Shown here piece after piece: positions 47,406 through 56,991 of a stretch of 64,000 bases of DNA. The notes below the pieces were generated by a model that did no database searches, was not told where the DNA came from, and saw nothing but the letters and a program-made list of their open reading frames with translations. The first letter of the stretch is position 1. Each line of letters begins with the position of its first letter. This stretch comes from Spirochaetales bacterium (lineage in GTDB: Bacteria; Spirochaetota; Spirochaetia; SZUA-6; JAFGRV01). The stretch covers positions 1 to 64,000 of the forward strand of contig JAFGWI010000033.1 of assembly GCA_016937215.1 (NCBI GenBank). Direction: 5' to 3'. The translations under genes and the position numbers were made by a program.

Positions 47406-49133
47406 ATGAAAAACCATTTTGTAATTTATGTTATGGGTATTCTTTTATTTATAGCTGTCATTACTTTGGCCATACTGCAATCGGGTTGGGTTGATCAGGC
47501 GGCAGAAGCCAAAAAAGAAAACATCTATCGCAACATGCAAAACCGGACCAACCAGGCTAGTGACCAAATCAGGAGGGATTTCCGGCTCATCGAATCCATG
47601 TTGTCAATCGAACCTCAAATATATAAAAACAAGGACTGGTCTGGTTTTTATAAAAACATTCAGTTTCTACTGGATGACACTAATCTGAAGGAATATCTTC
47701 AGGATTTATATTTACTTCCTTTCAATCAATCAGAAGCTCCCTATCAATACAATTACGATACCGGCAAATTTGAAGTCATCACCATTCCGCCGAACTTTAT
47801 CAAAATAAAGGAAATTGATACCAATGCCTGGATACCTTTCCCAATGCATTACAATAATAAATTTTATATTATTCCCATAAACGAACATCTCCAGAACAGG
47901 CGGCCCGACCGGGCAGGCAGCACACTGGCTGTTATATTAATCAAATTCGATCTGGACTTTTTTTATTCAACCATAATGCCTGCTTACTTAAACCAGATCT
48001 TCCCGGAATATGCCTTTTCCATTACAGATGGTGCTAAAATTTATTTTAAAACAGCTTCACTAAACAATTCCCACAGCCGTAAGCCCGACTTTGTATTTCC
48101 TTTATATGATACCAACCGGGTAAAAATTGAAGCACCACCGCCTGACCCGACAACTTTAGAGGGTCAAAACTCAGAACATCCTGAATCAGAAATACGAAAG
48201 AATTTCCTTTTTTTCCGTTATTTTCAAAACATCGACAATCCGGCTCAAGCCATTGTCCTTGAAATATTTTATCCGGATATGTCCTTTGAAGATTCCATTA
48301 ACCAGCAAACATTGACCAACAGAATACTAAGCATAAGTATTTTAACTCTACTGTTTTTCAGCTCGCTTTTTTTATACTGGCTCTATTCCAGGCTTACCAG
48401 AATCAGAAGCCAGGAACAGGAATTCGTCGCTTCCATCAGTCATGAACTCCGAACACCACTTGCAGTTATCACTTCCACATCGGACAATCTTCTGAGCGGG
48501 ATTATCAATGATCAGGAGCAGATTAAAAAATACGGCAATGTTATCAATGGCCAGGCCAAGCGCTTGTCCCAGATGGTGGAAAATATTCTTTTTTATTCGG
48601 GCCTTGAAAAAACACAAAGGCATTTTGATTCAAAAAGCGCTACTGATATTATTAATTTAGCTGATCAATTAATAAATATTCACAGGGATTTTTACCCGGC
48701 CATCAATTTTCAACATGAATACTCTCTGCACCATTCAATGGTCCAGGTCGATCCAAAAGCCCTTAATTTGATAATGGAAAATCTGTTCATTAACGCCATT
48801 CGACACGGTACAATCAATAAATCTGGTATAGTACGAATCATTTTACGACCCAATATTCCCAAAGGAATCAAAATAATTATTGAAGACGAAGGGCCTGGCA
48901 TTCTACAGAAGGATCAAAAACGAATTTTCCAGGCTTTTATCCGTGGTGAAAGAACCGTCAAAAACCAGACACCCGGTAATGGACTCGGGCTTCATCTTGT
49001 AAAGCGAATATGCGATTTACTGAGCGGAACTATTAAAATCGAAAGCCCCTATTATAATATTACTAATAGCAAAATCAAGGGCAGCCGGTTTATAGTCACC
49101 CTTCCCATAGAGGCCATAGAAAATGAATCCTAA
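47406..49133 (+). CDS. Sensor histidine kinase
   Basis: Inner-membrane kinase of 575 aa. Two transmembrane helices (about 5-24 and 308-327) enclose a periplasmic sensor domain of about 280 residues that I do not recognise. The cytoplasmic part has the HisKA box FVASISHELRTPL with the phosphorylated His, then an HATPase domain with N-box NLIMENLFINAIRHG, G1 EDEGPGI and G2 NGLGLHLVKRI. It phosphorylates the response regulator encoded immediately downstream, whose start overlaps this gene by 11 bases. The adjacent efflux operon is a plausible target (inference from proximity). Confidence 0.92.
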   Translation: MKNHFVIYVMGILLFIAVITLAILQSGWVDQAAEAKKENIYRNMQNRTNQASDQIRRDFRLIESMLSIEPQIYKNKDWSGFYKNIQFLLDDTNLKEYLQDLYLLPFNQSEAPYQYNYDTGKFEVITIPPNFIKIKEIDTNAWIPFPMHYNNKFYIIPINEHLQNRRPDRAGSTLAVILIKFDLDFFYSTIMPAYLNQIFPEYAFSITDGAKIYFKTASLNNSHSRKPDFVFPLYDTNRVKIEAPPPDPTTLEGQNSEHPESEIRKNFLFFRYFQNIDNPAQAIVLEIFYPDMSFEDSINQQTLTNRILSISILTLLFFSSLFLYWLYSRLTRIRSQEQEFVASISHELRTPLAVITSTSDNLLSGIINDQEQIKKYGNVINGQAKRLSQMVENILFYSGLEKTQRHFDSKSATDIINLADQLINIHRDFYPAINFQHEYSLHHSMVQVDPKALNLIMENLFINAIRHGTINKSGIVRIILRPNIPKGIKIIIEDEGPGILQKDQKRIFQAFIRGERTVKNQTPGNGLGLHLVKRICDLLSGTIKIESPYYNITNSKIKGSRFIVTLPIEAIENES

Positions 49134-49815
49134 AAAAATACTAGTAATTGAAGATGAAGAAGGTTTGGTGCTTTCTCTGGAAGACCGTTTAAAAACCGAA
49201 GGATTTGAGATAACATCCTGTAGCGATGGTAATTCAGGAGAAACAGAAGCACTCTCAGGAAAATACGATTTGATTCTTCTGGACATCATGCTTCCTGAAA
49301 AGGACGGTTATCAGATTTGCGAATCCATTCGAAAAGCAGAACTCCTGGTCCCTATTCTTATGCTGACGGCCCGAAGCACCAATCTTGACCAGGTATTAGG
49401 ATTACGAATAGGCGCTGATGATTATCTGCCCAAGCCCTTTGACATGCAGGTATTACTGGCTCATGTCAATGCCCTTCTCAGACGCGCGTCATATAACAAC
49501 AAAGAACATGGTGTGAATATTATCAGCTTCGGTCATTTCACATTGGATATTTCAAAACACATTCTTAAGAAAAAAAACAAAGCTGTTCCCTTGAATGCAC
49601 AGGAATATCGATTACTGGAGTTCTTAGTCAAAAACCCGGACCGGATTTTTTCCCGAGATGAGCTTCTGGATAGTGTGTGGGATTATGACAGCGTACTTAC
49701 TACTCGGACAGTAGACGTACATATTGCCTGGTTGAGACAAAAACTGGAAGAGAAGGAAATTCCCCGGCATATAAAGACGATCCGGGGTTATGGTTATAAA
49801 TTTAATCTAAAATAG
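49123..49815 (+). CDS. OmpR-family response regulator
   Basis: Cytoplasmic regulator of 230 aa. The receiver domain (1-120) has the acidic pocket EDEE, phospho-acceptor Asp54 in LILLDIMLP, the conserved Thr in LMLTAR and Lys in LPKPFD. The C-terminal winged helix-turn-helix (about 135-228) has LNAQEYRLLEFLVKNP and SRDELLDSVW, then RTVDVHIAWLRQKL and the closing IRGYGYKF. It is translated with the sensor kinase gene and should bind DNA as a dimer at direct repeats. The next 748 bases hold no gene. Confidence 0.93.
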   Translation: MNPKKILVIEDEEGLVLSLEDRLKTEGFEITSCSDGNSGETEALSGKYDLILLDIMLPEKDGYQICESIRKAELLVPILMLTARSTNLDQVLGLRIGADDYLPKPFDMQVLLAHVNALLRRASYNNKEHGVNIISFGHFTLDISKHILKKKNKAVPLNAQEYRLLEFLVKNPDRIFSRDELLDSVWDYDSVLTTRTVDVHIAWLRQKLEEKEIPRHIKTIRGYGYKFNLK

Positions 49816-50005
49816 CTTTTTACGAATAAATTAAATATATTTTAGAAGAATTATAATTATAATCTAACCTGAAGATACGCGAAGTTTCGCAGGCTGTTGA
49901 AAAAACCCTTGTTTTAAATATTTTCTCTTCCTCTTATTTTCTAAAATTCATGAAATAAATCTTATTATGTTGCTGTAATTTATAATGCGCCTTAATTATA
50001 GACCT

Positions 50006-50165
50006 GACATTCATTCTGAACGCGGCGAAGCGAAGAATCTCAGTTGACGATGAGCATGTTGATTCTCCAGTTGATTCTCTAATAGAGTGGTTGCGAGTAG
50101 GAAGGAAGCAATGCAGGATGAGAATCTTGTAGATTCTTCGTCGTACCTCCTCAGAATGACATCGG
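50006..50165. repeat. Inverted-repeat element of the GTCATTCTGA type
   Basis: Outer arms TCATTCTGA (50011-50019) and TCAGAATGA (50151-50159) and inner arms CGAAGAATCT (50031-50040) and AGATTCTTCG (50131-50140). This is the widespread intergenic inverted repeat known from many bacterial phyla. The rest of the gap (49816-50500) is AT-rich; at 50388-50398 there is a short palindrome (GGAATCATTCC). Confidence 0.7.
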
Positions 50166-50500
50166 TAACCATTTTTTAGTCCTGCTAGATGTTAAATATA
50201 AATCCAAAAAAAATGGGGGCAAAAAATCATGTGTAAATGCTTCAGATTTTACACCCCAGGGCAACGCCCAAAACTGGGATCATTAATCGGGAAATTTTTT
50301 CCCATATTTCCAGTTTGAGTGATTTTTTCCCACTTTACAAAGCGTAATTTTTTATTCGCGCTCCAGCAATTTGAAAAAACTCGACGCGGAATCATTCCAG
50401 TTTTTTTATCCCGAATAATATTTCCTTCCAGTAAAACAAATTAACATAAGATTCCAGATTCTGAATCCACGCGCGAACATTTAAGCCCGCCAAGGCACCT

Positions 50501-50516
50501 TGGCACATTTATTGCA
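50501..50516 (+). promoter_or_regulatory. Sigma-54 promoter (-24/-12)
   Basis: TGGCAC (50501-50506), five bases, TTGCA (50512-50516) fits the sigma-54 consensus with correct GG to GC spacing. Transcription should start near 50527, leaving a short leader before the AGGAGG and ATG 50564. Possible activator sites upstream are the palindromes GGAATCATTCC (50388-50398) and GATTC...GAATC (about 50452-50466). Confidence 0.8.
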
Positions 50517-50563
50517 ATACTAAAGATAACAGAAATTATTATGATCCAATAGGAGGAATCATT

Positions 50564-51085
50564 ATGAAAAGAACACTTTTAATCAGCCTTTTAATTATTG
50601 TCAGTTTGGTGACCTTTGCCAATGGCGATTCAGAATCACAAAACAATTCTGACAATACCCGCCCAATACATGATAGCATTTTACAAGATGAAGCGATCAT
50701 AACACTCACCGGTTCTGTTGCATTCGAAAACAGGATTCATCCGGAATTGACTGTGGGCGGCCAAAAATACCTTCTCATGGTTGGGCCTGCTATGCGCGAT
50801 TATCCTGACACCTTAAAAGAGGGCCAGCAAGTCACAGTAGAGGGCTATGTTCTAACAGAGGAGCTAATCAAAAAACTGGAGGACGCTCGCGCTGATTATC
50901 AATCCAACCGAGGCAAAGGAAACATGATGGGCCCCTTGTACAACAGCACCGGCGATGAAAAAACAGTGATTGTTGAAGCAGTAACCATCGATGGCAAGCG
51001 TTATGAAATTGATTATGACAATTCCCGAAGAGGCAATATGCGCGGCAAATTCAACCGGGGCAAGGGTATGGGAAGAATGATGTAA
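50564..51085 (+). CDS. Small exported protein, sigma-54 controlled
   Basis: Protein of 173 aa. A signal peptide (1-20) leads to a short charged region. A compact beta-rich domain (about 45-105: ITLTGSVAFENRIHPELTVG, YLLMVGP, EGQQVTVEGYVLT) looks like an OB-fold. The C-terminus is rich in Gly, Arg, Lys and Met (SRRGNMRGKFNRGKGMGRMM). No family is recognised with confidence. It has AGGAGGA before the start, a consensus sigma-54 promoter upstream and a terminator downstream, so it can be expressed alone or with the following kinase-regulator pair. A periplasmic sensing or protective role, comparable to ZraP in ZraPSR, is an analogy only. Confidence 0.75.
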   Translation: MKRTLLISLLIIVSLVTFANGDSESQNNSDNTRPIHDSILQDEAIITLTGSVAFENRIHPELTVGGQKYLLMVGPAMRDYPDTLKEGQQVTVEGYVLTEELIKKLEDARADYQSNRGKGNMMGPLYNSTGDEKTVIVEAVTIDGKRYEIDYDNSRRGNMRGKFNRGKGMGRMM

Positions 51086-51102
51086 AAGAGCATTTATTTT
51101 AC

Positions 51103-51135
51103 AGGCCGAATATTTTATTATTCGGCCTTTTTTTT
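51103..51135 (+). terminator. Intrinsic terminator after the exported protein gene
   Basis: Perfect 10-bp stem AGGCCGAATA (51103-51112) and complement (51119-51128) followed by a run of eight T. It should reduce, but need not abolish, read-through into the kinase gene 42 bases later. Confidence 0.9.
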
Positions 51136-51176
51136 ACTGGAGCAATGGATCAAATCCTATTATGATTTGAGGAATC

Positions 51177-52406
51177 ATGATGTCAAAGCTTAAAGATTTT
51201 GGGATATATTTTGTTTTTATTATCATCTATGCAATTCTCCTTGGAACCATTACCTTTTTATTTCACAATGTCAAAACCAGGGATTCTGTTCTTTATGAAT
51301 ATGAAGCCTTTAGAAATGCTTTTGGCCTGCTGGAGGCCGCGCGTCAGAATATTCTCGATAGTGATTACCTTGAAGAAAGGGGAGTCATCGGCTTCGGGGT
51401 TTATAATTTAAAGGGACAGATGATTTTCCAGTGGGGCAACGCGCCGGCCTTTATTGATACCAGCAAACCTATCATGAGCGAAAATCAGCTGCGACGAAAT
51501 TCCCCGAGCAGAATTTATCAGTTTATCCAAGCAATCGGAAATATGCAGCCTTTTTTCAACCGCATGGAAAGACGAATGATGAACATGGAGCGCCTGCCTG
51601 CTTATCTGTTCATGAATATTGATGCCAAAGAATATTTCAGGGGCCTTGATAAATTAAATATCACTGAATTCATTCTTCTAACATTAATCACTTGCATCAT
51701 GGGGGCAGCCGCCTTTTTTTACCACAAACTAAAGCGCTCACAGCAAATACTCGCTCAAAAAGAAGAATTGGCGCGTCTTGGTGAAATATCAAGGACCCTT
51801 TCGCATGAAATCAAGAACCCTTTGGGGGCCATGCGAATCCAGACCGGGCTTTTAAAAAAAACAACAGATCCCAAGCATCACCAGGATATTCTGCTGATAG
51901 AAGAGGAAATTGACCGTTTAAGCTTGTTAACCCGGAGAATAGGCGACTTTGTCAGAGATCCTTTAGGTCAGAATGACAAAATTGATCTGCCCGCTTTTTT
52001 AACACAAACACTAAAAAAACGAAATTCTTCAGTAAATTACCAGAATCATTTAAATGACAATGTTTATGTTGTATTTGACAGGGAACGACTACGTTCAGTT
52101 ATCGAAAACCTGGTTCAAAACGCCATTGAAAGCCACGAGCTAAAACAGGAACACACCAGCGTTCCTGAACTTCTTCTTCATAAAGATAATAATCATTATA
52201 TTATATCCATACTCGACAGAGGCATAGGATTGCCCGAGGGCCAGGAAAACAGGATATTTGACCCGGCTTTTTCAAGTAAATCCTTTGGCTCCGGAATAGG
52301 CCTGTCCATTGCCAAACGCTTTATTGAAGCGCGTGACGGAAAAATCATTCTTCATCCCCGTGAAGGGGGAGGCACTGAAGCTCATGTGTATCTCAAAATT
52401 ATTTAA
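51177..52406 (+). CDS. Histidine kinase (NtrB/ZraS-like)
   Basis: Kinase of 409 aa. Two hydrophobic helices (about 9-30 and 160-178) enclose a periplasmic domain of about 130 residues. The HisKA motif LSHEIKNPLGAMRIQ has the NtrB-type HEIKNP form used with sigma-54 activators, and the HATPase domain has NLVQNAIESH, DRGIGLPEG and GSGIGLSIAKR. It should phosphorylate the NtrC-type regulator starting 11 bases later. AGGA lies just upstream; ATG 51180 is an equally possible start. The periplasmic domain may read the state of the exported protein or its ligand (inference). Confidence 0.92.
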   Translation: MMSKLKDFGIYFVFIIIYAILLGTITFLFHNVKTRDSVLYEYEAFRNAFGLLEAARQNILDSDYLEERGVIGFGVYNLKGQMIFQWGNAPAFIDTSKPIMSENQLRRNSPSRIYQFIQAIGNMQPFFNRMERRMMNMERLPAYLFMNIDAKEYFRGLDKLNITEFILLTLITCIMGAAAFFYHKLKRSQQILAQKEELARLGEISRTLSHEIKNPLGAMRIQTGLLKKTTDPKHHQDILLIEEEIDRLSLLTRRIGDFVRDPLGQNDKIDLPAFLTQTLKKRNSSVNYQNHLNDNVYVVFDRERLRSVIENLVQNAIESHELKQEHTSVPELLLHKDNNHYIISILDRGIGLPEGQENRIFDPAFSSKSFGSGIGLSIAKRFIEARDGKIILHPREGGGTEAHVYLKII

Positions 52407-52416
52407 AGGTTGACCC

Positions 52417-53742
52417 ATGAAAATACTGGTTGTTGATGATGAAAAAAACATAAGGGAATCCATTGTTCGCTATCTGAAACTTGAAAAAATAGAGGCGTTA
52501 TCCGCTGAAAACGGCTTATCAGCAAAAAGAATGCTGGAAGAAGATTCTTTTGATGCCGCGGTGATTGATCTTAAAATGCCGGGCATGAACGGCCTTGAAT
52601 TGCTTGCATGGATCAAGGAACAAGGCCCCAGCATTCCTGTTATCATGATATCCGCTTTTGGCGAGATCAACGACGCGGTTGAAGCCATGAAAAAGGGAGC
52701 AAAGGATTATCTGGTAAAACCATTTGACCCTGAAGAATTGATGATACGCATTAAACGCCTGGTCATGGAAAAAGTGAATCAGGACAGAGTGAACCTGGGC
52801 ATGTCGGACAGCAATCCTAAGCTGGAATTATACGACAATAGCAGTTTGAGTAAAAAGCTGATGCATTTAATCAATAAGGTAGCGCCCACTGATTCGACAG
52901 TATTGATAACTGGCGAAAGCGGTACCGGCAAAGAGGTTACAGCACGATTGATTCACAGCAAATCTCTCAGAGCAGACCGGGCTTTTGTGCCAATCAACAT
53001 TGGAGGCATGCCAGAAAACCTTCTGGAAAGCGAACTCTTTGGCTATGAAAAAGGCGCCTTTACCTCAGCCAACACACAAAAAAAGGGAATCGTGGAAATG
53101 GCCTCAAGGGGCACACTTTTTCTTGATGAAATCGGCGACATGCCCCTCAGCCTTCAGGTGAAATTATTGCGTTTTCTGCAGGATAAAAAAATTCAACGCC
53201 TGGGCGGAACTCAAAGCATACCCATTGACCTGAGAATCATCGCTGCCACCAACAAAAATCTGAAAAAGCTGATCGAGCAAAATCTCTTCAGGGAAGACCT
53301 TTATTTCAGGCTGAATATTATCTCCATTGAACTCCCTCCTCTTCGAGAAAAAATTGAAGAAATCGATCAGCTTACAGGAATTTTCATAAAAAAATTCAAC
53401 AAAACAATGGGAAGGTCCATTACCGGAATCACGCAAAAAGCCTTAAAAAAACTCAAGGACTATCATTATCCCGGCAACATTCGAGAGCTGGAGAATATCA
53501 TCGAAAGAGCCTTTATCCTCGCTGATACAAACGAGATCAGCGAAGGGGATATTGATTTATCATCAGACAATAAGCGAAAAATAACCATAACAGGCACCCT
53601 TGCCGAGCTAGAAAAAGAAACCATCCTTCAAGCACTCAATCGCTGGGAAGGAAATCGAACCAAAGCCGCTGAAGAACTGGGTATCACGCGGCGAACCCTT
53701 TTCAACAAGATCAAGGAATATCATCTTGATCCTGAGCCCTAA
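52417..53742 (+). CDS. Sigma-54-dependent NtrC-family response regulator
   Basis: Activator of 441 aa with the full three-domain layout. The receiver (1-120) has the DDE pocket, Asp51 in VIDLKMPG and Lys in VKPFD. The AAA+ domain has Walker A GESGTGKE, the sigma-54 contact loop ESELFGYEKGAFTSA, Walker B TLFLDEIGDM and the sensor region FREDLYFRLN. A Fis-type HTH (LNRWEGNRTKAAEELGITRR) ends the chain. It is the obvious activator of the sigma-54 promoter at 50501, giving an autoregulated circuit. The kinase gene precedes it by 10 bases. Confidence 0.95.
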   Translation: MKILVVDDEKNIRESIVRYLKLEKIEALSAENGLSAKRMLEEDSFDAAVIDLKMPGMNGLELLAWIKEQGPSIPVIMISAFGEINDAVEAMKKGAKDYLVKPFDPEELMIRIKRLVMEKVNQDRVNLGMSDSNPKLELYDNSSLSKKLMHLINKVAPTDSTVLITGESGTGKEVTARLIHSKSLRADRAFVPINIGGMPENLLESELFGYEKGAFTSANTQKKGIVEMASRGTLFLDEIGDMPLSLQVKLLRFLQDKKIQRLGGTQSIPIDLRIIAATNKNLKKLIEQNLFREDLYFRLNIISIELPPLREKIEEIDQLTGIFIKKFNKTMGRSITGITQKALKKLKDYHYPGNIRELENIIERAFILADTNEISEGDIDLSSDNKRKITITGTLAELEKETILQALNRWEGNRTKAAEELGITRRTLFNKIKEYHLDPEP

Positions 53743-53851
53743 GCATTTAAAAACCAAATGATAGGCCTTCCCATTACAAGATAAGCTATAGACAATTCGT
53801 ATGATTCTGTCAAAGCCTCCATTCCGCAAAAGCCCCATTCAATTGAATATC

Positions 53852-54010
53852 AACGGGAGGTTGCCCCAGCCCTGGAGGGCTCGGGCCGGGCTCTCCACCA
53901 CTCCGCTATCGCTCCGAAGGTTTTCGCGCTGAAATAATCAGCGCGAAAACGCTTTGGCAAGGCATTTTTAAAAAAATGCCTTGCCATGGCTTCGATCCCT
54001 AACCCCTTAA
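53852..54010 (+). repeat. MITE-like hairpin element, copy L
   Basis: A 13-bp stem GTTTTCGCGCTGA (53920-53932, complement 53938-53950), GCTTTGG, then a perfect 15-bp stem TGGCAAGGCATTTTT (53955-53969, complement 53972-53986) with AA loop, and CATGGCTTCGATCCCTAAC. Terminal repeats are not recognisable. It separates the NtrC-type gene from the next promoter. Confidence 0.7.
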
Positions 54011-54057
54011 TACGCTGCCGCAGCCCTTGGTGGAATAGCGACAAATAAATTTATTTC

Positions 54058-54085
54058 TTGACAATTACCAAAAACATTGTATATT
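54058..54085 (+). promoter_or_regulatory. Sigma-70-type promoter
   Basis: TTGACA (54058-54063), a 16-bp spacer and TATATT (54080-54085). Transcription would start near 54092, so the real start of the next gene must be ATG 54101 and not the upstream in-frame TTG. Confidence 0.75.
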
Positions 54086-54100
54086 AAAGAGAGGACAAAA

Positions 54101-54790
54101 ATGACCAATAACGGACAAACAGGAAACGAACAAATCTATACCCTTACTGAAATAGCCCAATTTTTCAAAGTAGCAGAAAAAACCATTATCCGCATGATTC
54201 AACGGGGCGAAATACCTGCCATTAAAATCGGCTCACAATGGCGCTTTATCAAAGAAGAAATCGACCAATGGCTGCATCAGCAAGGTTCTTCAAATAAAAA
54301 AGATCCCCTTGTACAGCTTCTTGAAAACAGCCCGGAAGAACTTCCTGTATCCCGATTAATCAAACCGGAACATATCATCCTCAACCTTAAAGCGGGCTCA
54401 AAAGAGGATATTTTAATTCAGCTCACAGAAAGCCTTGTCAAGGAAGGCCTGGTTGAAGACCGCGACTGGTTTGTAGAAAAATTACTGGCCAGGGAAGAAA
54501 TGGCTTCCACAGCCATTAATATGGGTGTAGCGGTTCCACACTTCAGGCATCCCCAGGAAAACCGGATTCTGGCCCCATTAGTGGTGCTTGGAATTTGCCC
54601 TGAAGGCACTGATTTTCAATCCCGGGATGGCGAAAAAAGCACAGTTTTTTTTCTGATTTGCACATCCAGCGAAATTGCCCATTTGCGTATTTTATCCAAA
54701 ATCGCGACATTTATCCAATCGAAAGAAAATTTACAACCGCTGATTGAATGTAAAACAAAAGAAGAGGTTATCAGCTTTTTTCTTTCATAA
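54101..54790 (+). CDS. HTH-EIIA fusion: excisionase-type DNA-binding domain plus PTS EIIA (PtsN-like)
   Basis: Protein of 229 aa joining a MerR/excisionase-type HTH (about 10-60: YTLTEIAQFFKVAEKTIIRM, PAIKIGSQWRF, IDQWLHQQG) to a PTS EIIA-2 domain (about 85-229). The phosphorylated His is in the VAVPHFRHP motif, preceded by LLAREEMASTAINMG. It probably senses the PTS phosphorylation state and acts on DNA or a partner, as such fusions in spirochaetes and other phyla are thought to. No sugar permease (EIIC) is adjacent, so a regulatory role is likely. GAGAGGA lies upstream of the start. The tRNA follows on the other strand. Confidence 0.88.
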   Translation: MTNNGQTGNEQIYTLTEIAQFFKVAEKTIIRMIQRGEIPAIKIGSQWRFIKEEIDQWLHQQGSSNKKDPLVQLLENSPEELPVSRLIKPEHIILNLKAGSKEDILIQLTESLVKEGLVEDRDWFVEKLLAREEMASTAINMGVAVPHFRHPQENRILAPLVVLGICPEGTDFQSRDGEKSTVFFLICTSSEIAHLRILSKIATFIQSKENLQPLIECKTKEEVISFFLS

Positions 54791-54859
54791 GCGCAGCTTT
54801 GTGTACTTTCCTTTATCATGATTATTTTGGACTAGCATCAAGAAAGGCTCAAAAAAAAT

Positions 54860-54933
<74 letters not shown>

Positions 54934-55064
54934 AATAGATGCAAAGTTTAGCCTGTTGAGTCATGGATGTCAACGGGGGCTTTAAAAAAATATTGAGTCC
55001 TCTTTATCCGTCGAAAACCATTCTAAAATAGAAGGACCACTAGAGCAGTCCCAGTCAATCACAT

Positions 55065-56633
55065 TCAGTAGGTTTTTTTCTCGGCAGCCTTCATGGCTCT
55101 GAAAACCTCAATTTTTTCATCAATAATGGCTCGCGCGCCTAGATCCATATACTCAACGACCAATTTATCATAGACCTTATCAAAATTATCCGGCTCGGCT
55201 GTAATGGATTTAATGAAAATCTCAACAGACTTTGATTTCAAATTGGAGCTATACTTGGCTTCCGATTCAATCACAACATCAAAATAAGGGGCCAGAAAAG
55301 CATCGGTGTAAGCAATTTCCATGGCTCTCACGATGTATTTTTCAAAACCCGGATAATTCATGGCCTGAGCCTTCATGTTCAAAGCATCATCACCATAATC
55401 AAAAGCGCCGGTAGATATTATGGCAAAATCATGCCAGTTGATTTTATACTCCAGCGGCAGGTCATCGTTTGAAACCTTTTGAATGGGAATCCCATCTGCA
55501 TTAACGGTTTTATAATGAATACCAATTTCTCCATTTTGAAGAATCTTGAGAATTTCCTTATCAGAGGCCATCCAATCGAGATATTTAATGACTGCTTCAA
55601 GCTGATTTTTATTAAAACTCGGCACAAACATATGCAGACCCGCGGGAGAATACTTCATTTTCACATGCTTCCCTTCATAATTTTCAAAGGGATCAAAGGG
55701 AATAATTTCCCCATCAGCCACATTTTTTTTCAACTCAGGAAACACACCATCCGAACGATAGGGCAGATCATAATTGCCGATCCATGCTCCAACAAGCCCT
55801 TGTATTTGATGCCGCCGCAACAAATCTCCAGTTTTATCTGTATCAAAATCAAGATTAATTAATTTTTCATGATAAAGCCTGTTTAGAAAACGGAACCCTT
55901 CTTTATAGCCCGGCATCACCCAACGTCCTTGATCATATTTTGAAGCGAATTCTTCTTCCGACATTTTTTCCACAAAAGACCAAACCAGAGTGTGCACATT
56001 CCAGTCAATAATATTCTCATAAATCTGAATCCCGAAGGGTATAGGATTTTCGACCTTTCCCGGATTTTTATCCCGGAAAGCCACGAGGGCTTCGTAAAAT
56101 TCCTGCTTTGTTGTCGGAATACCCAAGCCCAGTTTATCAAGCCAGTCCTTTCGTATGAAGGAACTGAAAGCCGGTGTCAAGGGGCGTTTAGCCGGAATCG
56201 TATACTGAATACCATTCCAGCATCCATATTTCAAAAGATCCTCACCCAGATATTCCTTTAAATGGCTTCCGTATTTTTTCAATGCCGGCCCAAGATCAGC
56301 CAGACTCTCCGATTTGATATAATTGGAAATTGTTGGAATATCATAGAGAAAACACAAATCCGGCGCTTTTTGAGCGGTCATTAAGGCATTTAGTTTCGGG
56401 ACCTCCTCCCAACGGGGGACCGGAACAAAAGAAAGCGAGATATTTTGACTTTTTTTAATTTTCTTCATTATATAATGAGCCTGATATCCGTCATCTATAG
56501 CTAATCCCGGTGTATCACGATCAAATAATTCCACAGACAAATTCTGCTGAGGTCCAAAGTGATCATAACATCCGGAGAGTAGAAGCAATAAGCTTACTGC
56601 CCACAAAACAGGACTCCTCGAATTTGACTTCAT
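55065..56633 (-). CDS. Extracellular solute-binding lipoprotein (sugar ABC type)
   Basis: Lipoprotein of 522 aa; the signal ends in the lipobox LSGC (Cys22). The mature part resembles family 1 / LplA-like solute-binding proteins, with KAPDLCFLYDIPTISNYI, the FIRKDWLDKLGLGIPTTKQEFYEA segment that is highly typical, and a later DWMASDKEILKILQNGEIG motif. It would bind an oligosaccharide outside the inner membrane and pass it to an ABC permease. No permease or ATPase is next to it, so it is an orphan receptor in this window. AAGGAG precedes the start. About 360 bases without a gene separate it from the zinc-ribbon gene; an isolated TAGCTAAACAAAAACC (about 56744) is a terminal-repeat-like relic. 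Confidence 0.85.
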   Translation of the reverse strand: MKSNSRSPVLWAVSLLLLLSGCYDHFGPQQNLSVELFDRDTPGLAIDDGYQAHYIMKKIKKSQNISLSFVPVPRWEEVPKLNALMTAQKAPDLCFLYDIPTISNYIKSESLADLGPALKKYGSHLKEYLGEDLLKYGCWNGIQYTIPAKRPLTPAFSSFIRKDWLDKLGLGIPTTKQEFYEALVAFRDKNPGKVENPIPFGIQIYENIIDWNVHTLVWSFVEKMSEEEFASKYDQGRWVMPGYKEGFRFLNRLYHEKLINLDFDTDKTGDLLRRHQIQGLVGAWIGNYDLPYRSDGVFPELKKNVADGEIIPFDPFENYEGKHVKMKYSPAGLHMFVPSFNKNQLEAVIKYLDWMASDKEILKILQNGEIGIHYKTVNADGIPIQKVSNDDLPLEYKINWHDFAIISTGAFDYGDDALNMKAQAMNYPGFEKYIVRAMEIAYTDAFLAPYFDVVIESEAKYSSNLKSKSVEIFIKSITAEPDNFDKVYDKLVVEYMDLGARAIIDEKIEVFRAMKAAEKKTY

Positions 56634-56991
56634 TTATTTCTCCTTAGCTTTTTATTGTTTATAACTCAAATATAGTCAATAGTGCTATTGTTTTTTCACA
56701 ACCCGTCTATTTTCTCTAGGTTTTTATAATCACCCTCTGATTATAGCTAAACAAAAACCACAAAAATCAAAGAAACAGGCAATCCTATTGAAAAATTTAT
56801 GAAATTTTACCCTCCAGCAAATAGACATTTCGCTTTACAGATATCAAAGTTTATGTCATTATATTAAACCTTTCTTTGTTTATTAAACCAGAATAAAGAA
56901 ATGACTGACTCAGAAATATTCTGTTCATACCATGAATATCAAAATATCCAGGGCTAGACAATGTGTAGCCTCTTCTGCTTAGGAGCTAAAA

